Positions 23,425 through 32,000 of a DNA stretch of 48,173 nt are shown piece after piece. Below the pieces are notes generated by a model. That model was not told where the DNA came from. It saw only the letters and a list, made by a program, of their open reading frames with translations, and did no database searches. Position 1 is the stretch's first letter; the number at the start of each line of letters is the position of its first letter. The translations under genes and the position numbers were made by a program. The stretch spans positions 1 through 48,173 of the forward strand of contig JASHOE010000180.1 in the NCBI GenBank assembly GCA_030041275.1, in the 5' to 3' direction. This stretch comes from Streptosporangiaceae bacterium. Its GTDB lineage: Bacteria; Actinomycetota; Actinomycetes; Streptosporangiales; Streptosporangiaceae.

Positions 23425-24234
23425 ATGGCTGGGAGCACCGAGTCCGCGGACATCGCCGCACGCTTCGGCCGCGACGGCGTGGTGTGCGTCCGAGCGGCGC
23501 TGGATGCCGCCGAGGTTGCGGCGGCGGCGAGCGCCATCGAAAAGGTCCTCGCGAACCCGGGCCCGCTGGCACAGGTTGCCAGCGGTTCACATGACCCCGG
23601 CCTGTTCACCGAGGACTTTTGCCGCTGGCAGGAGATCCCGGAGATCGAGCAGCTGGCCCGCCGCTCGCGCGTACCGCAGATCGCGGCCGCGCTACTGGCG
23701 ACACCGAGGGTCCGCTTCTACCACGATCACGTGCTGGTCAAGGAAGGCCGGACCCGGCAGCGAACACCCTGGCACCAGGATCAGCCGTACTACAACATCG
23801 ATGGGCACGGCGTGAGCGCGTGGATCCCCGTCGACCCGGTGCCAGCGGCGGGCTGCCTGGAACTCGTCGCGCGATCGCACCGCGGACCGTGGCTGCTTCC
23901 GCGTACCTTCCTCTCGGGACAGGCGCGCTGGTTCCCGGAGGGGAGCCTGGCCGAGCTGCCTGACATCGAGGCAGACAGGCAGGCCTACGACATCCGCCGG
24001 TTCGAGCTCGCGCCGGGCGACGCGATCTTCTTTGACTTCCTGACCGTGCACGGGGCACCTGGATTCCCGTTTGACTCCCGGCGCCGGGTGCTGTCGCTTC
24101 GCTACCTCGGCGCGGACGCGCGGCACGCGCCCCGCCGCTGGCCGACCTCGCCATTGTTCGAAGGGCTCGACCGCGAACTGCCAGCGGGTGCCGAGCTGGA
24201 CCATCCGCTTTTCCCGGTCGTCTGGCCGCGCTGA
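23425..24234 (+). CDS. Phytanoyl-CoA dioxygenase (PhyH)-family Fe(II)/2-oxoglutarate oxygenase
   Basis: The leaderless-type ATG at 23425 gives 269 residues. The iron triad is present: His117 and Asp119 (PWHQDQPYY), with the distal His209 in LTVHGAP. The 2-oxoglutarate arginine is in RRRVLSLRY (about 220). An LARRSRVPQIAAALL helix precedes the barrel. It should hydroxylate a small molecule or lipid using O2. Substrate unknown; other PhyH proteins act in natural-product tailoring or fatty-acid alpha-oxidation. No biosynthetic cluster surrounds it. Confidence 0.9.
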   Translation: MAGSTESADIAARFGRDGVVCVRAALDAAEVAAAASAIEKVLANPGPLAQVASGSHDPGLFTEDFCRWQEIPEIEQLARRSRVPQIAAALLATPRVRFYHDHVLVKEGRTRQRTPWHQDQPYYNIDGHGVSAWIPVDPVPAAGCLELVARSHRGPWLLPRTFLSGQARWFPEGSLAELPDIEADRQAYDIRRFELAPGDAIFFDFLTVHGAPGFPFDSRRRVLSLRYLGADARHAPRRWPTSPLFEGLDRELPAGAELDHPLFPVVWPR

Positions 24235-24307
24235 GCAGCCCAGGGCCCGGCATGTCAGCTCTGCTCGCCGCGTACTACGGAGGGCGGCCGACTCCGTTCC
24301 TCATGTA

Positions 24308-24321
24308 TCTTGATGTCAAGA
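24308..24321. promoter_or_regulatory. Dyad TCTTGATGTCAAGA upstream of VOC gene
   Basis: The inverted repeat TCTTGA-TG-TCAAGA lies nine bases upstream of the GGAGG ribosome site of the VOC gene. TTGA/TCAA half-sites of this length suit a MarR-like dimer, but no MarR gene is in the window, so the regulator would be encoded elsewhere. Confidence 0.5.
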
Positions 24322-24341
24322 CAAGAACTGGAGGTGCGGAC

Positions 24342-24713
24342 GTGATTCACCACGTGCAGCTGGCCTGCCCGGCGGGATCGGAGGACGCCTTGCGCGGCTT
24401 CTACTCCGGCGTGCTGGGGCTTGACGAGATCGACAAGCCGCCCGTGCTCGACCGCCGGGGCGGCTGCTGGTTTCGCGGTCACGGAGTCGAGCTGCACCTT
24501 GGCGTCGAGGCCGACTTCCGCCCTGCCCGCAAAGCGCACCCGGGACTCCTCGTGACCGGCCTCGACGAGTGGGCGGACCGGCTGACCGCCGCGGGCTACC
24601 CGGTGACGCCCGACAGCGACCTCCCTGGCATGCGACGTTTCTACGCCCATGACCCGCACGGCAACCGGCTCGAGTTTCTGGAGCCAATTGCCGCCGGACA
24701 GGCTGACCGGTAG
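24342..24713 (+). CDS. VOC-family (glyoxalase/dioxygenase) protein
   Basis: The GTG at 24342, seven bases after GGAGG (24330-24334), gives 123 residues. The protein is the paired beta-alpha-beta-beta-beta VOC fold. The first half runs VIHHVQLACPAGSEDAL to FYSGVLGLDEIDKP, with GGCWFRGHGVELHLGV as metal-ligand strand. The second ends RRFYAHDPHGNRLEFLEP. His and Glu at the expected metal positions (VIHH, ELHLG, RLEF) suggest a metal-dependent enzyme or a resistance-type binding protein. A TCTTGA dyad upstream suggests regulated expression. Convergence to a specific reaction is not possible. Confidence 0.85.
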   Translation: MIHHVQLACPAGSEDALRGFYSGVLGLDEIDKPPVLDRRGGCWFRGHGVELHLGVEADFRPARKAHPGLLVTGLDEWADRLTAAGYPVTPDSDLPGMRRFYAHDPHGNRLEFLEPIAAGQADR

Positions 24714-24759
24714 CCTACGCGGCCGGAATACGCCGGAGCGGGCGCCTGTTGCCAGCGGC

Positions 24760-25392
24760 ATGACAACACAGCCGGACGCGACTGAAGACGTGCAATTCTG
24801 GTTTGATCCGGTGTGCCCGTGGGCCTGGATCACCTCCCGCTGGATCCTCGAGGTCGAGAAGGTACGCCCGGTCCGCCCCGACTGGCGCATCATGTCGCTC
24901 GCGTACCTGAACCTGACCCAGCACGAGGGCAAGGACTTGAGCCCCGAGTACCTGGAGCGGATGGGCCGAGCCTGGGGACCGGTGCGAGTATGCGCCGCGG
25001 CGGCGCAGCACAGCGGGCCGGAGATCCTCGGACCGCTCTACACTGCGATCGGGACACGCTTCCACAATGCGGAGCGCCGCGGCGACCCGGACGTGCTCAA
25101 GGAAGCGGTCGCCGAGGTCGGCCTGCCCGCATCCATCGCAGACGCGGCCACGAGCACCGAGTTCGACGAGATCATCAAGGCCTCCCACCACGAGGCGTTC
25201 GACGAGGTCGGGCTGGACGTGGGTACACCGGTCGTGCGCGTGCGCGGAAAGGCATTGTTCGGGCCTGTCATCACGCCCGCCCCCAAGGGCGAGGCGGCGG
25301 GCCGGCTCTGGGACGGCCTCGCGCTCGTGGCCGAGGCCGACGGGTTCTTCGAGCTGAAGCGCACCCGCGACCGCAAGCCGACCTTCGACTAA
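24760..25392 (+). CDS. Mycothiol-dependent nitroreductase homologue (Rv2466c-type DsbA-fold protein), CPWA variant
   Basis: The start ATG at 24760 gives 210 residues. The thioredoxin-fold region reads FWFDPVCPWAWITSRWILEV; Mycobacterium tuberculosis Rv2466c has CPWC here, so the second cysteine of the CxxC is Ala. The first Cys (position ~20) remains, which suits a monothiol mechanism with mycothiol. The rest matches the family: GRAWGPVRVCAAAAQHSG, DVGTPVVRVRGKALFGPVITPAPKGE and the end FFELKRTRDRKPTFD. The role is probably mycothiol-linked reduction or detoxification. It is followed after 13 bases by the DUF952 gene. Confidence 0.88.
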   Translation: MTTQPDATEDVQFWFDPVCPWAWITSRWILEVEKVRPVRPDWRIMSLAYLNLTQHEGKDLSPEYLERMGRAWGPVRVCAAAAQHSGPEILGPLYTAIGTRFHNAERRGDPDVLKEAVAEVGLPASIADAATSTEFDEIIKASHHEAFDEVGLDVGTPVVRVRGKALFGPVITPAPKGEAAGRLWDGLALVAEADGFFELKRTRDRKPTFD

Positions 25393-25405
25393 CCGCCGCA
25401 TCGAC

Positions 25406-25753
25406 GTGGCGGAGCTCTACCACCTGGCTGATCGCGGCGACTGGCTGACCGCAGCGGCGGCGGGTGAGTACCGCGTGTCGACACGCGGCGTGTCCCTCGA
25501 AGCGGAGGGCTTCATTCACTGCTCGCTCCGCGACCAGGTCCGTGGCGTGGCGGAGCAGTTCTACGCCGACGCCGACGACCTCGTGCTGCTGGTCATTGAT
25601 TCCGACCGGGTGCCCGCGCCGATCCGGTATGAGGCGCCGGCACCCGGCGCTCCGGAGTACCCGCACATCTACGGGCCACTGCCTGCCGCAGCCGTGACCG
25701 CCGTCGTGGCGGTGGGCCGCGATCCAGCCGGCCGGTTCATCCTGCCGATCTGA
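25406..25753 (+). CDS. DUF952-domain protein
   Basis: The GTG at 25406 lies 13 bases after the preceding stop, so this 115-residue protein is likely in the same transcript. It has the DUF952 pattern: AELYHLADRGDW at the start, SLEAEGFIHCSLRDQVRGVAEQFY (conserved FIHCS), the strand DDLVLLVIDSDRV, and PHIYGPLPAAAV. It resembles small glutathione S-transferase-like or uncharacterised proteins; function is unknown. Confidence 0.85.
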   Translation: MAELYHLADRGDWLTAAAAGEYRVSTRGVSLEAEGFIHCSLRDQVRGVAEQFYADADDLVLLVIDSDRVPAPIRYEAPAPGAPEYPHIYGPLPAAAVTAVVAVGRDPAGRFILPI

Positions 25754-25811
25754 CCGCCCAGGGGGCGTACGACCCGGCGGATGCGCTCGGCGCACCGAGG
25801 GTCCGGCCGGT

Positions 25812-26255
25812 TCACCCCGTCGGACCGATGAGGCGCTCGGTCGCGGGGTCGGCTGCACCGCCGAAATACTGCTGCATCACGTGGCGGAACAGCGCCTCAG
25901 CCGGGGCTGCGGTTTGGAACAGAGTCATGGAGGAGCGAAGTTTCATGGCGTCGATGCCGCCGAAGATCTGCTCTGGCGTCCGGCCGGACAGCCCGGTAAG
26001 GATCTCGGCGCACTCCCGGAGCCGCGGCCCGAGGACTGGATGGGAGAGGTAAGCGCGAGCCTCCTGGACCGAGCTGATCGCGTAACGCCTAGACGTCGGG
26101 CTCTGGCCCAACCCCGCGATCTGCGGAAACACGTACCACATCCAGTGACTGGCCTTGCGGCCCGCGCGCAGTTCCGCGACGGCTCGTTCATAGCTGCCGC
26201 CCGCGTCTTGGGCAGCGACGAACCGGCCGAGATCGAACTGGCCTGGCGCGCTCAC
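25812..26255 (-). CDS. DUF1810-domain protein
   Basis: The GTG at 26255 follows GAGG eight bases upstream and gives VSAPGQFDLGRFVAAQDAGG. The 147-residue product matches DUF1810: FDLGRFVAAQ...YERAVAELRAGRKASHWMWYVFPQI, then GLGQSPTSRRYAI, and the C-terminal LTGLSGRTPEQIFGGIDAMKLRSSMTLF. The conserved WMWYVFPQ core is characteristic. No biochemical function is known. Just downstream of the fusion gene on the same strand (25 bp), so it may be the tail of that transcript. Confidence 0.9.
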   Translation of the reverse strand: MSAPGQFDLGRFVAAQDAGGSYERAVAELRAGRKASHWMWYVFPQIAGLGQSPTSRRYAISSVQEARAYLSHPVLGPRLRECAEILTGLSGRTPEQIFGGIDAMKLRSSMTLFQTAAPAEALFRHVMQQYFGGAADPATERLIGPTG

Positions 26256-26280
26256 GACGCCATCCTCGCAACTGCCAGCG

Positions 26281-28872
26281 TCACCGCTGCCAGCGGATGG
26301 CGGCGAGCCTGGACGGCCTGACGTAACCGGTCTCAGCGAACCACCGGGCCGAGTCCTCGACAGCGAGCCGGGCCGGACGGGACTTGTGCCCGATCTCGGC
26401 GCGCGCCCGGTCATCGTTGAAGATCATCTTGGTGGTTGACATCCGGGCCCCCTCGAGGGGCACATGCGGCTCGCGCCCGATCAGCCGACCCTCGATGAGT
26501 GTCGACGCGTGAGCGGCGGCCAGGCCCACGGACGCCGGCACCGCTAGCCGCGGCATCGGCAGGCCGGAGCAGTCGGCGAGCGCCTGGAGGAGCTCGCGCA
26601 TGGACATGTTCTCGCCGCCGAGAATGTAGCTGCGGCCCTGACGGCCGTGCTCCAGCGCCGCCACGTGGCCCATCGCGAGATCGTCCACGTGACACACATT
26701 CAGGGCGGTGTCGACGAACCCAGGCAGCCTGCCGTTGAGGAAGTCGAGCACCAGCTTGCCTGTCGGCGTGGGCGCGGTGTCGCCTGGCCCCAGCGGGAAG
26801 GTAGGCAGCGCGAGGCGGACGTCCAGCCCCTCGGCCGCCGCGCGCAGCACCTCGTGCTCGGCCGCGAACTTGGTCTGCTTGTACTCGCCAAACAGATGCG
26901 CGATTTCGGCGAGGCTGGTCTCGTCCGCGGGCACGCCGTGCCTGGTGCTCTCCAGCCCGATCACCCCGACCGTGGAGGTGTAGACCAGCCGCTGGCAGCC
27001 CGCCGCTAGCGCGGCGTCGATGACGTTGCGGGTGCCGCCGACGTTGACAGCGTGGAAGATGCGCCGGTCGCGAGCCCAGAACCGGTAGATGGCGGCCAGG
27101 TGGAAGGCGTATCGGGCTCCTTCAAACGCGGCGCGGACCGCCGCGGCGTCCCGGATGTCCACCGTGACGCGCTCGACATCGGGCAGGCCTATCAGGTTGC
27201 GGACGTCAGCACCCGGCTCCACGAGCGCGACCACGCGCGCGCCTTTGGCCAGCACCGCGCGGGTGACCGCGGAGCCGATGAAGCCGGACGCGCCAGTGAT
27301 GACCACCCGATCGCCTGGCTCTATCGGCGTGCCCGCGGACGCGGGCCGCTTGGTCAGCGCGGCCGGGCGCGGTCCGTCAGCCTTTAACGGCAGCTCAGCC
27401 TCATGCGCCGCCGCGGCCGAGGCGGCCTGGCTTGCCGTGTTGGCGGCAGCGGTCCGCCCACCCGCTGGGTGGGTGCTCGCGACGCTGCGCTGAGACTTGC
27501 GGCGCAGCGCACCGAGAGCCATCGTCCGGCCGACCTCGTAGGTGAGCCCGGATCCGCGCCGGGCGTCGGCGAGCACGTCGTCGAGCGCCTGCACGAAGTA
27601 ATCGACTTCTTCCGGTCCGGTGATCAGCGCCGGGATCAGCTTGATGATGTTGACGTTGTCGGCTGCCACCTGGGTGATGATCCGGTGCCGGTGGAACAGC
27701 GGGACGACGACCATCTGGGAGAACATTCCGGTTCGCAGCCGCTCGAGAGTGCGGAAGCGGCGGGCGGCAGCCCGCGACGACGGCTCGCCAAACTCGATGC
27801 CGACCATCAGCCCGAGTCCGCGCACGTCGTGGATCACGTCGTAGCGCTCGGCGAGGCCGCGCAGCCTTTCCTGCAGATTCGCACCCGTGCGCTCGGCTCG
27901 CGCGATGATGTCTTCGTCATCGAGCGCGGCGATGGTAGCCAGACCGGCGACCATCGCGAGCTGATTGCGTCCGAAGGTGCTCGAGTGCTTGAGCGCGTCC
28001 TCCATCGAGCCATGCACACTCGTGAAGACCCGCTCCGATGTCAGCATGGCGCCGACCGGAATGAAGCCGCCGGACAGCGCCTTGGACAGCGTGATGATGT
28101 CGGGCTCCAGACCCCAGTGCTCGTGGCAGAAGAACTTGCCGGTCCGGCCCAGGCCGGTCTGAACCTCATCGGTCACCAGCAGCGTGCCGTAGCGACGACA
28201 CAGATCCTGGGCGGCGCGCCAGTACTCCACCGGGGCGCAGTAGACGCCCTTGCCCTGGATTGGCTCGACGATGAACGCCGCCACGTCGCCGCCGCGCAAC
28301 TGCTGCTCGAGTGCGTCCAGGCTGCCGTACGCGACCGGCACGGACTCCAGGAGAGTGCCGAATCCCTTGCGGAACTCCCGGCCGCCGTTCAGCGCGAGCG
28401 CGCCAGTGGTCAGCCCGTGGAAGGCGTGCTCGGCATAGGCGATCTTGGATCGCTGGGTGAACTGCCGGGCGAACTTGATCGCCGCCTCGATGGACTCCGC
28501 ACCGGAGTTGCAGAAGAACACTCGGTTAATGCCGGGATGGGCGCGACGGACGAGCTCCTCGGCAAGCAGGCCGGGCAGCAGGGCGCAGTCCATCTGCACC
28601 ATGTTGGGGAGATCCAGGTCGATCGCCTGGTGCAGCGCGGCCTTGATCGCCGGGTGACTGCGGCCGAGCGCGTAGACGCCGAATCCCGATAGGTAGTCCA
28701 GGTACCGCGCGCCGGTGTCATCCCACAGATAGCAGCCCTCGGCCCGGATGTAGTTGCGGTCGAAACCGAGAGTCCGGAGCGTCCGCGCGAGCTGATTGTT
28801 CATGTACCGCTCGTGCAGGGCAAAGTTCTCACCCGACCGTTCGGCGAACGTTCGGGCTACGTCGAAGGGCAT
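26281..28872 (-). CDS. Fused class III aminotransferase (HpnO-like) + NAD-dependent epimerase (HpnA-like), hopanoid side-chain type
   Basis: The ATG at 28872, after AAGGAG, gives one 863-residue chain. Residues 1-450 are an aminotransferase: GAESIEAAIKFAR (124-136), TDEVQTGLGRTGKF with Asp235, and PLP Lys264 in TLSKALSGG. It resembles HpnO-type aminotransferases that make aminobacteriohopanetriol. Residues ~455-519 are an Ala/Thr/Ser-rich linker. Residues 520-863 are a short-chain epimerase: Rossmann GASGFIGSAV (527-536), YTSTVG, YKQTK (Tyr664/Lys668), then PTPTGKLV and GLGGENM-like text matching HpnA ('hopanoid-associated sugar epimerase'). Both parts look intact. The two functions are normally separate genes. 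Downstream of dnaE2 on the same strand, 190 bp away. Confidence 0.87.
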   Translation of the reverse strand: MPFDVARTFAERSGENFALHERYMNNQLARTLRTLGFDRNYIRAEGCYLWDDTGARYLDYLSGFGVYALGRSHPAIKAALHQAIDLDLPNMVQMDCALLPGLLAEELVRRAHPGINRVFFCNSGAESIEAAIKFARQFTQRSKIAYAEHAFHGLTTGALALNGGREFRKGFGTLLESVPVAYGSLDALEQQLRGGDVAAFIVEPIQGKGVYCAPVEYWRAAQDLCRRYGTLLVTDEVQTGLGRTGKFFCHEHWGLEPDIITLSKALSGGFIPVGAMLTSERVFTSVHGSMEDALKHSSTFGRNQLAMVAGLATIAALDDEDIIARAERTGANLQERLRGLAERYDVIHDVRGLGLMVGIEFGEPSSRAAARRFRTLERLRTGMFSQMVVVPLFHRHRIITQVAADNVNIIKLIPALITGPEEVDYFVQALDDVLADARRGSGLTYEVGRTMALGALRRKSQRSVASTHPAGGRTAAANTASQAASAAAAHEAELPLKADGPRPAALTKRPASAGTPIEPGDRVVITGASGFIGSAVTRAVLAKGARVVALVEPGADVRNLIGLPDVERVTVDIRDAAAVRAAFEGARYAFHLAAIYRFWARDRRIFHAVNVGGTRNVIDAALAAGCQRLVYTSTVGVIGLESTRHGVPADETSLAEIAHLFGEYKQTKFAAEHEVLRAAAEGLDVRLALPTFPLGPGDTAPTPTGKLVLDFLNGRLPGFVDTALNVCHVDDLAMGHVAALEHGRQGRSYILGGENMSMRELLQALADCSGLPMPRLAVPASVGLAAAHASTLIEGRLIGREPHVPLEGARMSTTKMIFNDDRARAEIGHKSRPARLAVEDSARWFAETGYVRPSRLAAIRWQR

Positions 28873-28907
28873 GCCGCTCCTTGCGTGTTCAATGCCGCGG
28901 CGGCGGC

Positions 28908-28969
28908 CAGGCACCGTCACGATGACAAAGGTTTACCGCAGGTCACCGGCCTGAAGCCCCCGGTGCCTG
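28908..28969 (-). other. Structured 5' leader: long stem-loop upstream of the aminotransferase-epimerase fusion
   Basis: CAGGCACCG (28969-28961 on the minus strand) pairs perfectly with CGGTGCCTG (28916-28908), a 9-bp stem enclosing 44 bases. The enclosed bases can fold further (for example a CAGG/CCTG stem). It lies 36 bases before the ATG. It matches no riboswitch consensus I know and may be an RNA regulatory element or the end of a terminator-like structure. Confidence 0.35.
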
Positions 28970-29029
28970 ACCATCTTTGCGCACGGGCAGACAAACCGCC
29001 CCGTTTTTGGCGGCAAAGCGGCCGGTAGC

Positions 29030-29048
29030 GGGCCCGGGACACGGGCCC
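29030..29048 (-). terminator. Intrinsic-type terminator after dnaE2
   Basis: GGGCCCG (29030-29036) pairs with CGGGCCC (29042-29048) around a five-base loop, 14 bases past the dnaE2 stop. No T tract, as usual for actinobacterial hairpin terminators. Confidence 0.5.
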
Positions 29049-29062
29049 CGGCGGCGATCGCC

Positions 29063-32000
29063 TTAGCGGAAGTCGCGGCTGCGCGCAGCAGCGACGACCC
29101 GCAGCCGTTCCAGCCGGGTAGCCAGCAGGCTGACCGCACCGTCCAGCCGCTCGACCCGGCCGTGTACGAGCAGCGCACTCGCGCTGACGCCGATCGACCG
29201 GAACCGCTGCCAGACGTTTGGCGGGCAGATGATGTTGGCCATCCCGGTCTCGTCCTCGAGGCTGAGGAACACCACGCCGCGTGCAGTACCCGGCTGCTGA
29301 CGATGCGTGACCAGACCGCCGACGAGCACGTTCCGGCCGTTCTCTGCGGCCGTCAGTGTTGCCGCTGGCAGCACGCCGCGCTCGGTCAGCATGTCCCTGA
29401 TGTGCTCGATCGGATGCGTGCCGTAGGTGCCAGTGGCCCACAAGTCAGCGAAGGTCTCCTCGGCCGAGGTCATCGCCCGTAGCGGCGGCGCGGTCATGCC
29501 CAGCGTGGTGCCGGGCAGCTGGCCGGGTCGGATGCTTGCCGCTGCCCCGGCCGCCCACAGCGCTGCGCGCCGGCTCACCCCGAAGCAGCCGAACGCGCCA
29601 CCCATGGCCAGCGCCTCCAGCGCGGCGGGCGACAGCGTGGTGCGCCGGGCGAAGTCCTCGAGGTTCGCGTACGGCTGACCGGCCACGATCTCCTCGGCGG
29701 CGCGGGTGCCGAGGTTACGAACCTCCGCCAGTCCGATCCTGATCACTGGCTGGCCCGCGACCGGCTGCCCTCCTGACGGAGGGTTAGCGGGAACGGCCCC
29801 GTTCCCTGGCTCCTCGGTCTTTTCCAGGGTTGCCTGCACTCCACTGGCGTTTACGTCCACACCCCGCACCTGCACGCCATGCCGGCGCACATCGCTGATC
29901 AGGCTGGCGGGCGCGTAGAAGCCCATCGGCTGAGCACGCAGCAGCGCGGCGGTGAACGCGGCCGGGTAGTAGCACTTCAGCCATGCGCTCGCATACACCA
30001 GGTAGGCGAAGCTGATCGCGTGCGACTCGGGGAAGCCGTAGCTGGAAAAGGCCAGGATCTTGGCGTAGATGTCCGTGCAGACGTCCGCCGGGATGTCCCG
30101 CTCCGTCATTCCCGTAAGCAGCCGCTCGCGGAGTTCCTCGATCCGCTCCGGGGCGCGCTTGGAGCTCATCGCCTGCCGGAGCCGGTCGGCCTCAGCAGCG
30201 CTGAACCCGGCGCAGTCGATGGCGATCTGCATCATCTGTTCCTGGAACAGCGGCACCCCGAGCGTCTTGCCGAGCGCGCGGCGCATCAGCGGGTGGGGCA
30301 GATCGGCCTGCTCGTCCCCGTGTCGGCGGCGCATGTACGGGTGCACCGACCCACCCTGGATCGGACCGGGCCGGATCAGCGCGACTTCGACCACCAGGTC
30401 ATAGAACTTCGCCGGGCGCAGCCTGGGCAGCGTGGCCATCTGCGCCCGCGACTCAACCTGGAAGACCCCGACGGTGTCCGCGTCCTGCAGCATCGCATAG
30501 ACACCAGGGTCTTCCTGCGGAATCGAGTGCAGGCTCCAGCGGACGCCGTGCGCCGCCTCGACCAGGTCGAAGCAATCCCGCAGCGCGGTCAGCATGCCGA
30601 GGCCGAGCAGGTCGAACTTGACCAGGCCCGCGTAAGCGCAGTCGTCCTTGTCCCACTGCAGCACGCTGCGGTTCGGCATCCGCGCCCACTCGACCGGGCA
30701 CACTTCCCCCACCGGCCGGTCGCAGATCACCATCCCGCCGGAGTGGATGCCCAGATGGCGCGGCAGCCGCTGCATCTGCTCGGCCAGCGCGACCACGGCG
30801 TCAGGCACGCCCGCGTCTGGCGGGACCGGCTGCCCCGGCGCGTACGCTCGCGGGCCGACCTGCCGGGACCATTCGTCTAGCTGCTCCGGCTCGTAGCCGA
30901 GCGCGCGTCCAGCGTCCCGGAGGGCCATCCGCGGCCGGTAGCTAATCACGTTCGCCACCTGGGCGGCGCGTTCCCGGCCGTAGGTGGTGTAGACGTGCTG
31001 GATGACCTCCTCGCGCCGCTGGTGCTCGATGTCCAGGTCGATGTCGGGCGGGCCGTCCCGACCCTGCGACAGGAACCGCTCGAACAGCAGGCCGTGCTGG
31101 ACGGGATCGACGCTGGTGATGCCGATCGCGTAGCAGACCGCGGAGTTCGCCGCCGATCCCCGGCCCTGACACAGGATGCCGTTATCCTCGCAGAACTTCA
31201 CGATCTCGTGCACGATCAGGAAATAGCCGGGGAAATGGAGCTCCTCGATGACGTCCAGCTCGCGGGCAATCTGCGCGTAGGCGCCGGCGATTCGCTCATC
31301 CTCCTGCGGGCCATAGCGGCCGGGTGCCTTGCGCGCGACCAGTTCGCGCAGCCAGGTCGCCTCGGTGTAGCCGGCTGGGACCGGGTAATCCGGTAGCCGC
31401 GGCGCGATGACGTGGAAATCGAAGGCGCACTGGCTGGCCAGCTCCACCGTCCGCGCCACCACACCGGGATACCGGCGAAGCCGGGCAGCCATCTCCGTGC
31501 CCGAGCGCAGGTACCCGCCGCCCGACGCGGCGAGCCAGCCGTCTATCTCGTCCAGGCTGGACCGGGCCCTGATGGCGGCCAGCGCCTGCGCCAGCCGGGC
31601 GTACTGAGGGGCAGCGTGATGCACGTTGCTGGTAGCGATGACGTCGAGACCGGCAGCTGTGGCGAGCGCAGCGAGCGCGTCGTTGCGCTCGTCGTCGGCC
31701 GGGTCGTCGCCGATCGTCAGCTCGACCTTGACGTTGTCCGCTCCGAATGCGTCGGTCAGCCGCGCCAGCTCCCGTGCGGCGGCCTCCGGCCCGCGCGCCG
31801 TCAGCGCGGCCGGGACCGTGCCCTTGCGGCAGCCGGTGAGGATGACCCAGTGCCCCCCGTGCGCGTCGGCGAGCGCGGGCTCGTCGTAGCGTGGCATGCC
31901 TTTCTCGCCGCCCGCCAGCTGGGCGGTGCTGATGACCCGGCACAGCCGCCGGTAGCCCTCCGAGTCGCGGGCCAGTACCAGCAAGTGCCGGCCAGCCGGG

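Noticed and set aside
27403..28692. 429-residue plus-strand frame opposite the fusion gene
   Set aside because: Antisense of the aminotransferase half, no domain.
28873..29062. c-di-GMP, c-di-AMP, TPP or SAM riboswitch upstream of the fusion gene
   Set aside because: A CGCAAAG-like string is present, but the other conserved blocks of each consensus are missing, so I report only an unclassified stem.
29879..30880. 333-residue plus-strand frame opposite dnaE2
   Set aside because: Antisense of the palm region; no domain.
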